Assembly (NCBI GenBank): GCA_018398765.1
Contig: JAHBMJ010002173.1
Location: 81,844-104,559 of the forward strand
Direction of reading: 5' to 3'
From: Chromera velia
Taxonomy: Eukaryota; Sar; Chromeraceae
Length of the DNA: 22,716 nucleotides
Shown here: positions 8,568 through 18,486 of the stretch, piece after piece
How positions within the stretch are numbered: position 1 is the first letter of the stretch
Layout: each line of letters starts with the position of its first letter
Notes under the pieces: model-generated
Databases searched by the model: none
What the model saw: the letters and a program-made list of their open reading frames with translations, nothing else
Told to the model about the DNA's origin: nothing
Program-made: the position numbers and the translations under genes

Positions 8568-10538
8568 ATGGCAAAACGCGCAGTTGAGGCAGACCGCACG
8601 ATGTTGCCCCTGGAGACGGGGAAGGATTCTTCAGCCAACGCCTTCCCAGACATTGAGAGGGGAACCGAGGAGAACCCCCCCATGCCCGGCGCGGTGTCTC
8701 TGGGAGATTCTACGGAAGGCAAATCTGATCAGGAGGACAAGAAAGGGAAGGGGGCGGAGACGGAAAAGGAAGAAGAGCCTGTGAAAGAATCAACAAAAGA
8801 GCAGGGGGGCGCACAGAAGTCCCAGGTGTACCTTCAGTGGTTCGACCTGGTGCGCTTCTTCGCGGTCGTCATGGTGGTCTGCGGTCATCTGGCAGACGTC
8901 ATTGACCGAAGCGATGAGGTCAGGAAGAAGCGGGGGCGAGGATAGACATGAGCAACCACTCGTTTCTCGTGCTACAATCTTTCTGTGTCTTCGATCTATT
9001 CATTTTGTCTCTGGTCTCTTTCTTGCCTGCAGGCTCTCGACTCGCCCTCGTTCATTGAGAGCTCTGAGAGACGCCGCATCGGACGTGCGCGTAGTTTCGG
9101 AGCGCAGTTCGCTCTCCCGCTTCTCTTCTACGCCTCCGGCCTCTCCCAATCGTTCGTTGTGCCTAAAGTTTCGACTTGCACATTCCTGGCGAGACGCTCT
9201 TGGCGTCTCCTGGTCCCTCTGGTCGCTGCGTGGCTGCTGTTCGTGTGGCCACAGATCTGGATCGCGAGGTACTTCACTCAAGAGGGTATGCCTGTCAGGG
9301 GTGATCAGTGGAATTTCATCACAGGCCTTGCACGATTCCCTCAGGTGGTGGTTAAGGGGGGGTTGATGCACCTCTGGTTTTTGCTTGTCCTCTTCGGTCT
9401 GGGTCTGCTCAACCAGCCCTTCTTCCGTTTTGTCTGCCAGACAAGAAGGGGGGCGTTCGAGAAAGAGAGACCCCGTGCAACCGTGGGAAGGCTTGTGGGG
9501 GGGCTGGTGCTGCCTGCAATCTTCACCGTGGGCGTGGTGTTGATGTACAAATTTCGTAACGGACGGTCAGAGGCCGAACTGCTGGGCATCATGGCCTTGC
9601 TAATTGTGCCCTATTTGGTTGCGTGTGGGGTGGTGGCAGTGCAGTGCTGGTGGAGGAAGGAGAACCTTCCTTTGTGGTTTCCCCTATTGATTCTTGCCCT
9701 CAATTTTGGAATCTCTGTCGTTTTGGGGGGGGCCGGGTTTTTAGGCAGTCTGACCGAGCTGCACATGTACATGCAGTTCAATTTTTTCTACATGCAGGGC
9801 TTTATGGACGGTGAGTTTGCGCTTGAGTACAAAAGATTCTTTCAGTCCCTGGTCGGGCAGTTGATCCTGTTTGCTGTTGGAGCCTCTTGGGGTCCTGTGG
9901 CGTGCATGAGCTTTGCTGATGACTCTCTTGAAGTGAAAAGATACTATTTGACTTTCCCTGGGGGTCACTCGTTCGAACAAGCTATGTATGATATGGTGAT
10001 TGCCTGGTTTTGGGTGTACCTGCTGTGTGCTGCTGCTCAGTGGGCGTACGGTTTTGAGGGTAAATTCCTGACACCTCGTCTGATGGATCTGATCAACAAA
10101 ACAGGTTTCCTCCTTTATCTGACCCACTGGCTCGTACTTCAGGCTGCGGTGATTCTGTTCGTCTGGCCCACTCAGTCTGTCTGGCCGTTGTCTGCCCTCT
10201 GTCTCGTTGCTCTTCCCCTCGCTCTGCTCTGTGCTCTCGGCCTCGTCTTCGTATGCGAGCGCACCCCGGGGCTGGGTCACTTGTTTGGGCTGTACGGCAC
10301 GCATATGCGATTCACCTCAGGAAAGAAGGTGGGAGCAGAGAAAGAGGCCACGGAAGGAAAGGAAGAAGAGGAAGGGAAGAGAGGCCCAAGACCCGCTCTG
10401 CGCCCTCAGTTCACCCTCCAGCTCTCTGGTGACTGGGGCTCTGGGGTGCAGACGCCGAGGGGGGCAACGAAAATCCACCACCCCATTCCTCTCGCGCCCC
10501 GAGAGAAGGCAGCCCTGCTTCGTCGTGCCACCATGTAG
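8568..10538 (+). CDS. Membrane acyltransferase, acyltransferase-3 family
   Basis: Predicted 618-residue polytopic membrane protein that should transfer an acyl group to a carbohydrate or lipid acceptor; the substrate is not deducible. Exon 1 is 8568-8918 and exon 2 is 9033-10538. The 114-bp intron starts GTCAGG, ends TTGCCTGCAG, and the junction is phase 0. Residues 1-85 form a hydrophilic K/E-rich cytosolic tail. Family signatures follow in order: QWFDLVRFFAVVMVVCGH at about 90-107, with the histidine at the family's usual catalytic place; FALPLLFYASGLSQSF at about 143-158; LMHLWFLLVLFGLGLL at about 228; and TGFLLYLTHWLVLQ near 474-487. About ten hydrophobic segments span 94-540, and a charged tail of about 70 residues ends the protein. 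The frame is undamaged. Family assignment is firm; function beyond acyl transfer is inference. Confidence 0.88.
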
Positions 10539-10836
10539 GCTAGGCAGAAGAGGACGGACAGAGAGGGAGGGAAGGGCAGGGTGTCTGGTCGGTCACATGC
10601 ACCCGCGGGACCTGCAGTCGTTTGTTTTTATTTTCATACAGAATTCCTTCTGTTCTTTTTTTCTGTATGCAAGAATTCTGTATATCTCTCGTGGGCGGGG
10701 GGGGGGTCTCTCTGAAAGGCAGAGGGGGGGAAGAGAGAGCAGATAATTATGGAGGGCGGGAGATTTGAAAGTTGAAGTCGAATGAGAGAGTGTGTGCATA
10801 AGAGAGAGTGTGGGTTTTGTCTGATATATGTTGATT

Positions 10837-10838
<2 letters not shown>

Positions 10839-10867
<29 letters not shown>
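10839..10867. repeat. (GT)n microsatellite
   Basis: About 14 uninterrupted GT units downstream of the acyltransferase gene. Confidence 0.95.
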
Positions 10868-10910
10868 ATTGTTTTTGTACTTCGACAGCGGCCTCCTGCT
10901 GCAAACAAAC

Positions 10911-11026
10911 TGGAGAATGGCGGGCCATGGACACAGGTAGCGAGACAAACAGGAGAATGGCGGGCCATGGACACAGGTAGCGAGACAAACAGGAGAATGG
11001 CGGGCCATGGACACAGGTAGCGAGAC
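10911..11026. repeat. 40-bp tandem repeat, about 2.9 copies
   Basis: Units begin at 10911, 10951 and 10991 and are practically identical (GAGAATGGCGGGCCATGGAC, then ACAGGTAGCGAGACAAACAG). Each unit carries CAG/GTAGCG, a donor-like word, and ends in ACAAACAG, an acceptor-like word. It lies 370 bp beyond the acyltransferase stop. Confidence 0.95.
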
Positions 11027-11086
11027 TGGATGTGCATGATGAAGAACACAATTGACACGGTCTGGAGGAGGACTGCTTGTGATACT

Positions 11087-11116
11087 GATGGATGGATGGA
11101 TGGATGGATGGATGGA
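11087..11116. repeat. (GATG)n microsatellite
   Basis: Seven tetranucleotide units on the plus strand. Confidence 0.95.
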
Positions 11117-11342
11117 GACGGGCATGCATTTATGTAGGGATCGGTCAACCCGTGTGTGCACGTGTGTCTGTCTGTTTTTATGTATCAATGGGAGTCCGGT
11201 ATGGTGATGAGTGAGTGCGATACGTGCCGGTCGATCGAAAGAAACAAAAGAAGCAAAAAAGAATTTTCTGGAGCCCGCCTGAGAATTCTTTTTGTCTCCC
11301 GTGTCACAGCGGTGGGGGTCGGATTGCTGGACAGAGACGCGC

Positions 11343-11381
<39 letters not shown>
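11343..11381. repeat. (CA)n(GA)n compound microsatellite
   Basis: About six CA units followed by about fourteen GA units. Confidence 0.95.
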
Positions 11382-11774
11382 CGTCCGTTTTTTGTTTCCG
11401 TTTTCCTTCCTTACCTATTCTTAACGGGCAGGGAGACACGCAGACAGAAGAGGCGACAGATATCGACAAAAAAAAACTCTTCTCCGTCTGTCAGTTTGAT
11501 GAGACTTTTTCTTTCTCTCGTTCATGGTTTGTTTATCTCCTTATTCTTCCTTGTTTGAGTGTCAGTCAAGGTTGCGTAGGTGTGCCGGTATGTTGTGATT
11601 CCGTCTGTCTGTCTTGTCTGTCTGGAGGGAGGGAGGGAGAAGAAGAAGAAACATATAGTCTGTCTGTCTGTCTGTTTCTATGTATTCGTTCATGGTTTGT
11701 TTATCTTCTTTGCGTAGGTGTGCAGGTATGTTGTGGTTCCAGCGCCCTCCATTCCAATCTTCCGTGACTGATGG

Positions 11775-11798
11775 ATTGACTGACTGACTGACTGACTG
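11775..11798. repeat. (GACT)n microsatellite
   Basis: Five to six GACT units. A shorter GTCT run lies near 11657-11673. Confidence 0.9.
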
Positions 11799-12610
11799 GC
11801 GTGAGGGCGTCTCCGGCGTGTTCCATGTTGTTTAGCGAACAAGCATGCAGGTGCAAATGATGCGATGATCGTACACCTCGATCTCCTGCTTTGTCCCTCG
11901 TTGAGATAATACATGGAGGAGGGCGCGGATAGAAAAGAGGGTTTAGTCTGTTAACTCTCGGACTGAAGCGAAGGACTTTGACCCGCTTTGATCGACCGAG
12001 AGGCATGCGAAGAGACGGGCAAGAGAAAGAGTGGGGGGAGATGCCTCTCCGATCGGCGATCGGCTTGTCCACTTAATTTTCAAAACGTTCGTTCATTGTT
12101 TATTCTTTTTTTACTTCATTCTTCGTGTAAGAGATACAGGCCTGGAAGACCATGCACTGGTCTGGAAAGAGCAGCAAGGAACAAAGAAAGGATTGATATC
12201 TGCACGAGAGGTTGATTGAATGACGGGATATTTTGGGAGAAGAGAATCAACCAAGTTCCTAGCCAAGTTCATGTATGCCTGCCTGCGTAAAAGTGCCTAT
12301 CTGCGTAGTTTGCGTGAGGCCGCCGTGAGCCTGCTTGTCTGTGACAGTCCGTCGGCTACCTTAATTTAAAATGCACGCTCTTTCAATTTTTGACCCTTCA
12401 TTTTCTTATTCAAATTCTTGATCGATCAGAAGTAATCAGAAATGAAAGCTTCAGGTTCTGTGAATTTACAGTGTGAAACCGACGCTTCAAACCGTCACCT
12501 TCAAGTTAACCGTGTTTTAAGACATGTGGGTAGGCAGGGTTAGACCGAGGTGGTCGCTTATTTAAATAGAGACGAAGTCACATTGAATTAAATAATAATT
12601 TAAATTGAAG

Positions 12611-12638
12611 GATTGATTTGATTGATTGATTGATTGAT
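12611..12638. repeat. (GATT)n microsatellite
   Basis: Six to seven GATT units with one interruption, at the start of the AT-rich island. Confidence 0.9.
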
Positions 12639-12857
12639 ATATTCCGCCCTAAGGCCTTCCCGCTATGTCCATCTGTCACCAGAGCTAGCAGAACGTTTCT
12701 GAAAAAATATGTATAGGAAAATATTTTAATTACTAGACTCGGATTTTTAGCTAAAAAATCTTTAAAACAAAACGAAATTGCACCTGCATCAGCTCCATCT
12801 GCGAGATCATAAACATTTGTGCACCGCCGTGCATGCACTCCCGTTTTGCATTTCACT

Positions 12858-13797
12858 CTGCAAAGACTTAGGAATTTAGACAGGAATTTAGATGAATTTA
12901 GACGGGAATTTAGAGGAATTTAGAGGAATTTGGCTAGGAATCTAAAGGAATTTAAAGATAGGAATTTAGAGGAATTTAGCAATTTTTGGAGGTCGATTTC
13001 TTGTGAATTATGATGACTTAGAACTTGATATTAACGGTGCTAAGACCTCCTTGAACCAGTGAAATATGGTTTGGGTCCAATTGGTAGGACCCATGCGATA
13101 GGTACCGCGCCGCCATGCGCAATATCCTTGTATTGACATTTGTGGAAACCATATTTATGATATCCGTACACACTGTTGCACATCTGTTGTTTGATCAGGC
13201 TGAACAAGAAGTGTAGTGATCACTGATGGTTTGAGAAACTACAAAGGAGATGACACTCTCTTTAGAGTTGGAACCTTACAATGAATCCTTCACAAAGTAT
13301 GGACTCTACTCTCATACTATCATCCTTCCACTCTGTGTGTATGTAACACTCACACCATACATCTCCATAGATCGCTCCTAGCTCCCTTCCTCCGCCTGGG
13401 CAATTCCAGTATCTATTTTCACTGAACCTAACTACTACTTAAAAGTTTATGCCGCATTTTTGGATAAGCTTGAAAGTCCGCGCCGCAGGCGCAGATCATT
13501 TATGGTGTCTTAAAAGCCAAAGCCGCATATCTGGACGGTCTCTTGAAAAAAGATGCCACAGATAGAGATGATCTTGATTATATTTTTTCAAATGGTACTT
13601 AGGTTCAGGGAGGTTAGTGCTAATAGCTCTAATATAGCCTATTATATAGGTCTATAAGCACCGTTAATATCAAGTTCTAACTGATCATAGTTCACGAGAA
13701 ATCGACCTCCAAAGTTTAGGAATTTAGAGGTCTAAATTCCTTTAGATTCCTAACTAAATTCCTCTAAATTCCTGTCTAAATTCCTAGGTCTTTGCAG
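12858..13797. mobile_element. 940-bp foldback element with long inverted repeats
   Basis: The left end (12858-13041, starting CTGCAAAGACTTAGGAATTT) is the inverted match of the right end (about 13657-13797, ending AAATTCCTAGGTCTTTGCAG). The inner part of the arms is also matched: GGAGGTCGATTTC and AACTTGATATTAACGGTGCT on the left appear inverted on the right. Subterminal parts are clusters of GGAATTTAGA words at about 10-11 bp spacing, more numerous on the left. The central ~600 bp has no open frame of note and contains a short GGGTCC/GGACCC inverted repeat near 13072-13091. This fits a non-autonomous DNA transposon or foldback element. I could not see a target-site duplication, so the superfamily is undetermined. 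Confidence 0.75.
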
Positions 13798-14793
13798 GAC
13801 ATACTCAAAAAAGTTTTTACACGTACTGCAATATAATGTACTGTCGCTTGCTGCCGCTTACATGTAAGCTGTAGACATTAAAAAAGAAATCTAAAGAATA
13901 GTAAACTATAAACGTTCCCTAAAGCCTTTTTTTTTCTCTAGCCGGCGCCTAAAGAAAATTAGAAATATAATTTTTTATAGGTTTTATTAAAAATAACTAG
14001 TAAAAATAATTAAATTCTTTTAATGAAATTTGCTAGTTTGAGTCTAGTTTGAGGAAGACGTGCATAGGAAGCATTTGAAACGTTTTCTTTCTTTCACGTT
14101 CATAGTTTAGTTAATAAACGAATGACATTTATACTAATTTATATCCGGGATAATATCCTCCCGACGCTACCTACTTTTTTATCAGAACTTTTCAATCAAA
14201 TTTAAAGCACTGAAATTTGCTTGGTGGGCTATCGGTACCCACCGAAATCCCCTTTCAAGCGCCTTCGGCGCTCACCGTAAGAGAGAGGCAGACATGCTAG
14301 GAATGGATCTTAAATGCGGTTTCCCCCCGAAATCCGCCGCTGGCCCAGGGTGCTTTCGGTGCCAAAAGTTGCCTTGAGGATAAAAGATGACAAAGGGAAG
14401 GATGAAAGGAAGGAAGACGGGGGAAGAAAAAAAAAATATGGAGGGAGGATCGAAGGAAGAAAGAGAGGAAAGAGTGATTGAAATGAGGAAGGAAGTGGTT
14501 GACGGTGGTTGAGTGGACGAGGGAGTGATTCAGAATGAAAGACTAGTATGAAAGACTAGCTAAAGTGAGTTAGAGAGATCACATTTAAAATTTATTTGCC
14601 GAAAGGAGCGAGTAGGCGAGTGAGTCAGCAAGTCACGAATTCTAGCACAAATTGGTGTGTGCATTTAAAAAGATGAGTAACCTGTCACCCATTGTCAGAA
14701 GAGGTTGACAAAAACACAATAGAGGTTCATAGAGGTTCAGCTCCCAAACTCTATCGTTCATCATAGTCCAAAGCGAGGTGATTATCCAGAAGT
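13798..14793. other. Gene-free AT-rich stretch downstream of H2B
   Basis: AT-rich to about 14220, then mixed. A perfect small hairpin, AGCGCC-TTC-GGCGCT, occurs near 14259-14273. The 3' UTR of the minus-strand H2B gene must lie at the right side, but no canonical histone 3' stem-loop was recognised in the first ~100 bases. No exon is supported. Confidence 0.45.
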
Positions 14794-15204
14794 TCAACAG
14801 TTCCTGTGCAAGGACATGCACAATTGTTGCATTTCTAGCAACGTCGTAGATGGGGTCCTCCTGTACCTCACCAGACTTCTCGTTCCTTCGGAATTTGCAT
14901 TTCTGCCAATTTCGCCGCGAGGGAAAAGCAGACGGACAGCAGTATCGATATCTCTCGCGCTCAAAGTCTTCCTCTTATTTTGTTTGCAAAGATTGCCAGC
15001 CTCCGAAGAAATCTTGTCGAATAAGTCGTGAAGAAGAGACTCCATGATCGACATGGACTTCTTGGAAATGCGCAAGCCGGGGTGGATCTGTTTCAGCATA
15101 TTGTAAACGTAAGATGCGTAGGTCTCTTTCCTCTTGGTGCGGCGCTTCTTCTTTTGAGACACCTTGACGGCGTGCTTTTTGAAGTCCTCTGCTTTGGGAG
15201 CCAT
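14794..15204 (-). CDS. Histone H2B, divergent
   Basis: Core histone of 136 residues that pairs with H2A in the nucleosome. Single exon; start at the ATG giving MAPKAEDFKKHAVK, chosen because the histone tail begins there although the frame is open further upstream. The fold's helices are recognisable: ETYASYVYNMLKQIHP (about 27-42), ISKKSMSIMESLLHDLFDKI (46-65), KTLSARDIDTAVRLLFP (79-95) and SEGTRSLVRY (105-114). Differences from canonical H2B: the tail before the fold is only about 25 residues; the LLPGEL loop reads LFPRGEIG, one residue longer; and about 20 extra residues follow the normal end (TPSTTLLEMQQL onward). A GTGAGG word at the RSL/VRY point could be a donor, but reading through matches the family better. 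It may be a variant histone rather than the bulk form. Confidence 0.9.
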   Translation of the reverse strand: MAPKAEDFKKHAVKVSQKKKRRTKRKETYASYVYNMLKQIHPGLRISKKSMSIMESLLHDLFDKISSEAGNLCKQNKRKTLSARDIDTAVRLLFPRGEIGRNANSEGTRSLVRYRRTPSTTLLEMQQLCMSLHRNC

Positions 15205-15936
15205 CTTGAAGTTTGCAGACCAATTATCAGTGTACAAAGGGATACAAAGGGCAGGGAGCACAGAGTGAGGCGGGATTCCACCTAGCTGCACAAATCAACT
15301 GTCAGTGACGGGAATCAAGCTGCTGCCGTGAAAACTGATCGAATGTCATGCATGCTTCATGCAATTAGCACTTTGCATGCGTGCATGTGTGTCTCGCCGT
15401 GCGGACTCATTGCAGGTGGGGGACCGTGCTCGTGTGGTCCGGTGTGGTCTCCGAAAGGGGGGACGTCCTCTTCGAACCTCTGGTCTTCTTTGCCGTCTCC
15501 CGTGCAGAGAACATGCCGTCTCCCCTAACTATCTTGCGCTCATGCAGCCTCACCGCGGCGGCGCGGATGTATGTCATTTTTTGCCCGCGGCGCGCCGCCG
15601 AAAAAAAAGGCCAGACGCGTTGAGAGGAGACGAGCCTGCAGGACCTCCACAAGGTACGTCTGCGGGAGTTCCTTGGGCTGTACATGGCTGTACTGCCACC
15701 CCCCCCCTCCCCGCACCCCTTTTGCATGCCTGTTTCTGCCCGCCTCCTGACAACGAAAGGTGCTTTCATTCATTCTGGCTCGAGAGCACTCTTTGACTGC
15801 ATTCCGTCTCCAGCCGTCTCTAGTTGGATTGATTGCATTTTCAACCTCAAGCATGCACTCTCACGCATACATCTCTGGCCATCTTTGTCCCCCCCACCTG
15901 TATCCATCCTGTGACTGCTGACTGTCTGTCTGCGTG
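15205..15936. promoter_or_regulatory. Divergent intergenic region, H2B and NTPase genes
   Basis: The 732 bp between the H2B start and the first ATG chosen for the NTPase gene should hold both promoters. A strong donor (CACAAG/GTACGT) at 15653-15654 suggests an upstream plus-strand exon, coding or 5' UTR. An ATG at 15542 opens a 37-codon exon (MQPHRGGADVCHFL start) ending in phase 1, which would join in frame to an acceptor at 15945-15946. No TATA box was identified. Confidence 0.4.
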
Positions 15937-16885
15937 ATGGATGTAGAGTGGACGCTGTCGAGCAAGATGAAGAACCGGCTCGCCCACGCCTACTATGGGA
16001 ATACCACGAATCTCGGGCGTGCAGAGGAGAAGCTTCGAGCCGCCTACCCGAACCACGCGCGCAACGATCTTTCCGCCGATCGGAACGACGAGGCCCGGAA
16101 CACCATCAAGTCAGAAGCAAAGTTGAACGGACGTCAGCTGTCTGCGGTCAAGAACGAGCGTTGCTCCGGGGGCCCTCCCAGCTCCGGTCAGTAAACTCAG
16201 GCACTCATCCGACATGTCCGTCCATTTCTTTGAATTGCCGTGCGCATGCTGTGAGTGGCTGTTGGTCGGGTGTCTGGCCGTGTCGTGATGGATGCATGGA
16301 TGGAACCGTCAGACAGCGTGCATTCGTGCCATGAGAGAAGTGCGTGTGTGCCTGCGTCAAGAGGTCTGGCCGTCGTTCTCTCGGATTTGTTTGCCACCCT
16401 CTCGGGAAACCCTTCCTCTGAAGGGTTAGAAAAAGAATTAATCAGACGCCGATCTATATATAGATGCTATGTTTAGCTTCGCGGTTGGGGGTGGGTGGAG
16501 TGGAGTGCGGGGGTGATCGCAAAGCTTTGCGTTTCTCTCTCTGCGTGTGGACGCGATTGGAGGGAGGTGTAAGTCCCTTTAATTTTTTTGTTTTGTTCGT
16601 CGACTTTCTAGTCGACTCTCTGATCGATCTTCTTTCGTTTCCACTCCTCAAAGTTCCCTTCTCTAGCCCATCAGAAAGCAGCAGCAAGAAGCAAAAGTTT
16701 CGATCCCTCGATCACTGCCTGCAGCGGCCCCTCACATTCTTATCTGTCTCCTATATTTCCTCGTTTCCCTCTCTCGGCTACCCTCCAGAGGCATGCCATC
16801 CTAACTTTCTCTCTCTTTCTCCGTTGTGCGAACGAAAATTTCTCGAGCATACATTCAGTGTCTCCAATTCCTGTAGACGCGTGCT

Positions 16886-16923
<38 letters not shown>

Positions 16924-18486
16924 GGGGCTGGCTGAAGGTGGGGTGTCTGGCTGTGACGAGGTGCGTGAGCGGGTGTCTGCGTGCCCGGATAGGTGCGTAG
17001 GTGCCGAATTGGACGAGTGCGTGCGTGAGGCCAGCCGTGGGTGCCGTGGGGTTTGTCTCCTTTTTTCGTGTGCCGTGCGGAGGTGTGACGTGAGATCTGA
17101 ATGCCTGCTGGCAGTGGCCTGCCTGGCTCGTCTCTTTTTTCTGTTCGTCACCCGACCGAGCATACTGTTTGCGTCGCACTGTCTTTAGATTGGCGTGATG
17201 ACCTGGCTGTGCGTTTGTGGATTCTCCGGTGAGTGCGTTTGTGTGTGGCGGGCCTCCGACACGTGACCGTCAGGCAGGCAGGCAGGCAGGCAGTGTCTGC
17301 GTGACTCCTTTTGTGGGGTTGCGCGACGTGTGTAGCTGCGTGTGATTAATTCTGCTGAGTGATTTAGTTCTGCGAAGACCTTCGGCCCCCGAAAATCTCT
17401 CCAGCATGCATATATGTGGTTCCCCCATGTTCTTAGATCTTTCGATGTGCGGCCATGCACAATTGCATTAATTCCTCTACCGGTCTGTCTGCAGACCCCA
17501 TAATTGTGGAGGCCCTGAAGCCCCTTGATTGGTTCTTTTCATGGAAGGGCGCAGGAGGGCTGGCGGCAGTAGCTTTGGGGGGGCTGGCGGCCTGCCAGTG
17601 GAAGAACTGGCGGTTGAGACACCCAATTCGAAATTCTGTTTTGCAGCATGCATCGCGCATTCTTGCAAGTTCCTCTCCGTTCGCCCACCGTCCAGAATCC
17701 GCCGCTCTCCTGAATCTTCGAGGGGGTGTGCGGCAGTCTGTCATTGTAAAAGGGCCTCATGGAGTTGGGAAAACTACTTGGCTTGCGCATGAAGTCTTGA
17801 CTTCACTCTATCCCTGGTGGATGCGTCCCTCCACCCCTTCCGGAGGGGTGTGGTTTACGGGGAACTCTTCTGCGCCTAATTTTCTCTGCCTGGCTTGGAG
17901 ACATGATGGGAGTTCAGTCGGATGGCAAATTGATGGATGTTGTGCTGCAGAGGCATCGGGAGCAGCGTATCCGTCGGTTTCTGTTGCGGTGCTGGGGTCC
18001 TAACCGGCTGCCTTGGTTCTTCAAACCACGGTTTTGATCTATGACCAGGCAGAAGAACTTCTAGCCAAGCACCGGGTAGACTTCCTCCAACACTTGAAAC
18101 CATTCGTGTTTCTCCAGCGAGACAGTCCAGATGCAATTTGCGTCATTCTTGTTGTGAACACCGAGAACGGGAAGAAGTCGCTGCTGAGCCTAAACGGGGG
18201 CTGCCTCTTTTCTTCTGTGGAGGTACCTTTATGCGTTGCGGAGGCGGTAAGAGGAGCGCTGGGTGCGAATCAGATTCAAGAGGTGTTTGGCGACCAGTTT
18301 GACGCCTTTTGGGAGAAATACTGCAACTTCAGGATTGTTCATACCGTCCTCAGTAAGCGTGTCCCTGAAAGCCGTCTGGATGCTTTTGCAAAAGAATTGT
18401 TGGGTTGCTATGAAGATGTGTACAAATTGGAGACACCAGTGAGTCAGGCAGAGCTGAAAGCGGCTTCACAAGCTTTGTCAAGCTAG
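15937..18486 (+). CDS. Membrane-anchored P-loop NTPase, unknown role
   Basis: Model: exon 1 15937-16186 (MDVEWTLSSKMKNRLAHAYY start), donor GTCAGT, intron of 1308 bp, acceptor TCTGTCTGCAG, exon 2 17495-18486; both sides are phase 1, giving about 414 residues. An upstream exon ending at 15653 is a possible alternative start. Exon 1 is basic and hydrophilic. Exon 2 opens with a hydrophobic segment, GAGGLAAVALGGLAACQW, likely a membrane anchor. Then come Walker A GPHGVGKTT (17752-17778) and a Walker B-like VLIYDQAEELL (18031-18063), similar to the DQFEEL form of STAND-type ATPases. Between them the coding frame leaves by +1 near the G run 17859-17862 and returns near 18030-18031. The helix-rich text in between (WLGDMMGVQ, LQRHREQRIRRFLLRCWGP) is in the other frame, while the main frame meets TAA at 18001-18003. 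So there are two compensating one-base changes, real or sequencing-derived. No family assignment beyond P-loop NTPase. Confidence 0.62.
16889..16921. repeat. (TG)n microsatellite in NTPase intron
   Basis: Sixteen uninterrupted TG units. Confidence 0.95.
17271..17293. repeat. (CAGG)n microsatellite in NTPase intron
   Basis: Nearly six CAGG units. Confidence 0.95.

Larger units (their letters stand above)
10539..12857. other. Gene-free region rich in microsatellites
   Basis: Acyltransferase 3' flank and intergenic DNA. It holds simple repeats listed separately, polypyrimidine/polypurine text and, from about 12360, AT-rich DNA. Open frames on both strands follow the repeats (T/H, C/V, R/E peptides), and no splice-consistent exon was found. 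A 92-codon minus-strand frame at 12578-12856 has no recognisable domain. Confidence 0.5.

Noticed and set aside
11156-11767. Plus-strand open frame of 203 codons
   Set aside because: It follows CA, GA and GTCT repeats with C/L/S-rich text and no domain or splice support.
12578-12856. Minus-strand open frame of 92 codons, slight resemblance to 18742-18933
   Set aside because: The resemblance is confined to an AT-rich stretch and has no recognisable motif. It may be a shared old repeat but cannot be shown by eye.
15359-15796. Plus-strand open frame of 145 codons upstream of the NTPase
   Set aside because: Not accepted as a gene on its own. Only its 15542-15653 part, which ends at a strong donor, is kept as a possible first exon.
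17433-17744. Minus-strand open frame opposite the NTPase, sharing an MQ..LCM..HR ending with the H2B extension
   Set aside because: The similarity rests on about 12 shared bases (ATGCACAATTG on the plus strand). The plus strand carries the Walker A protein. Probably coincidence.
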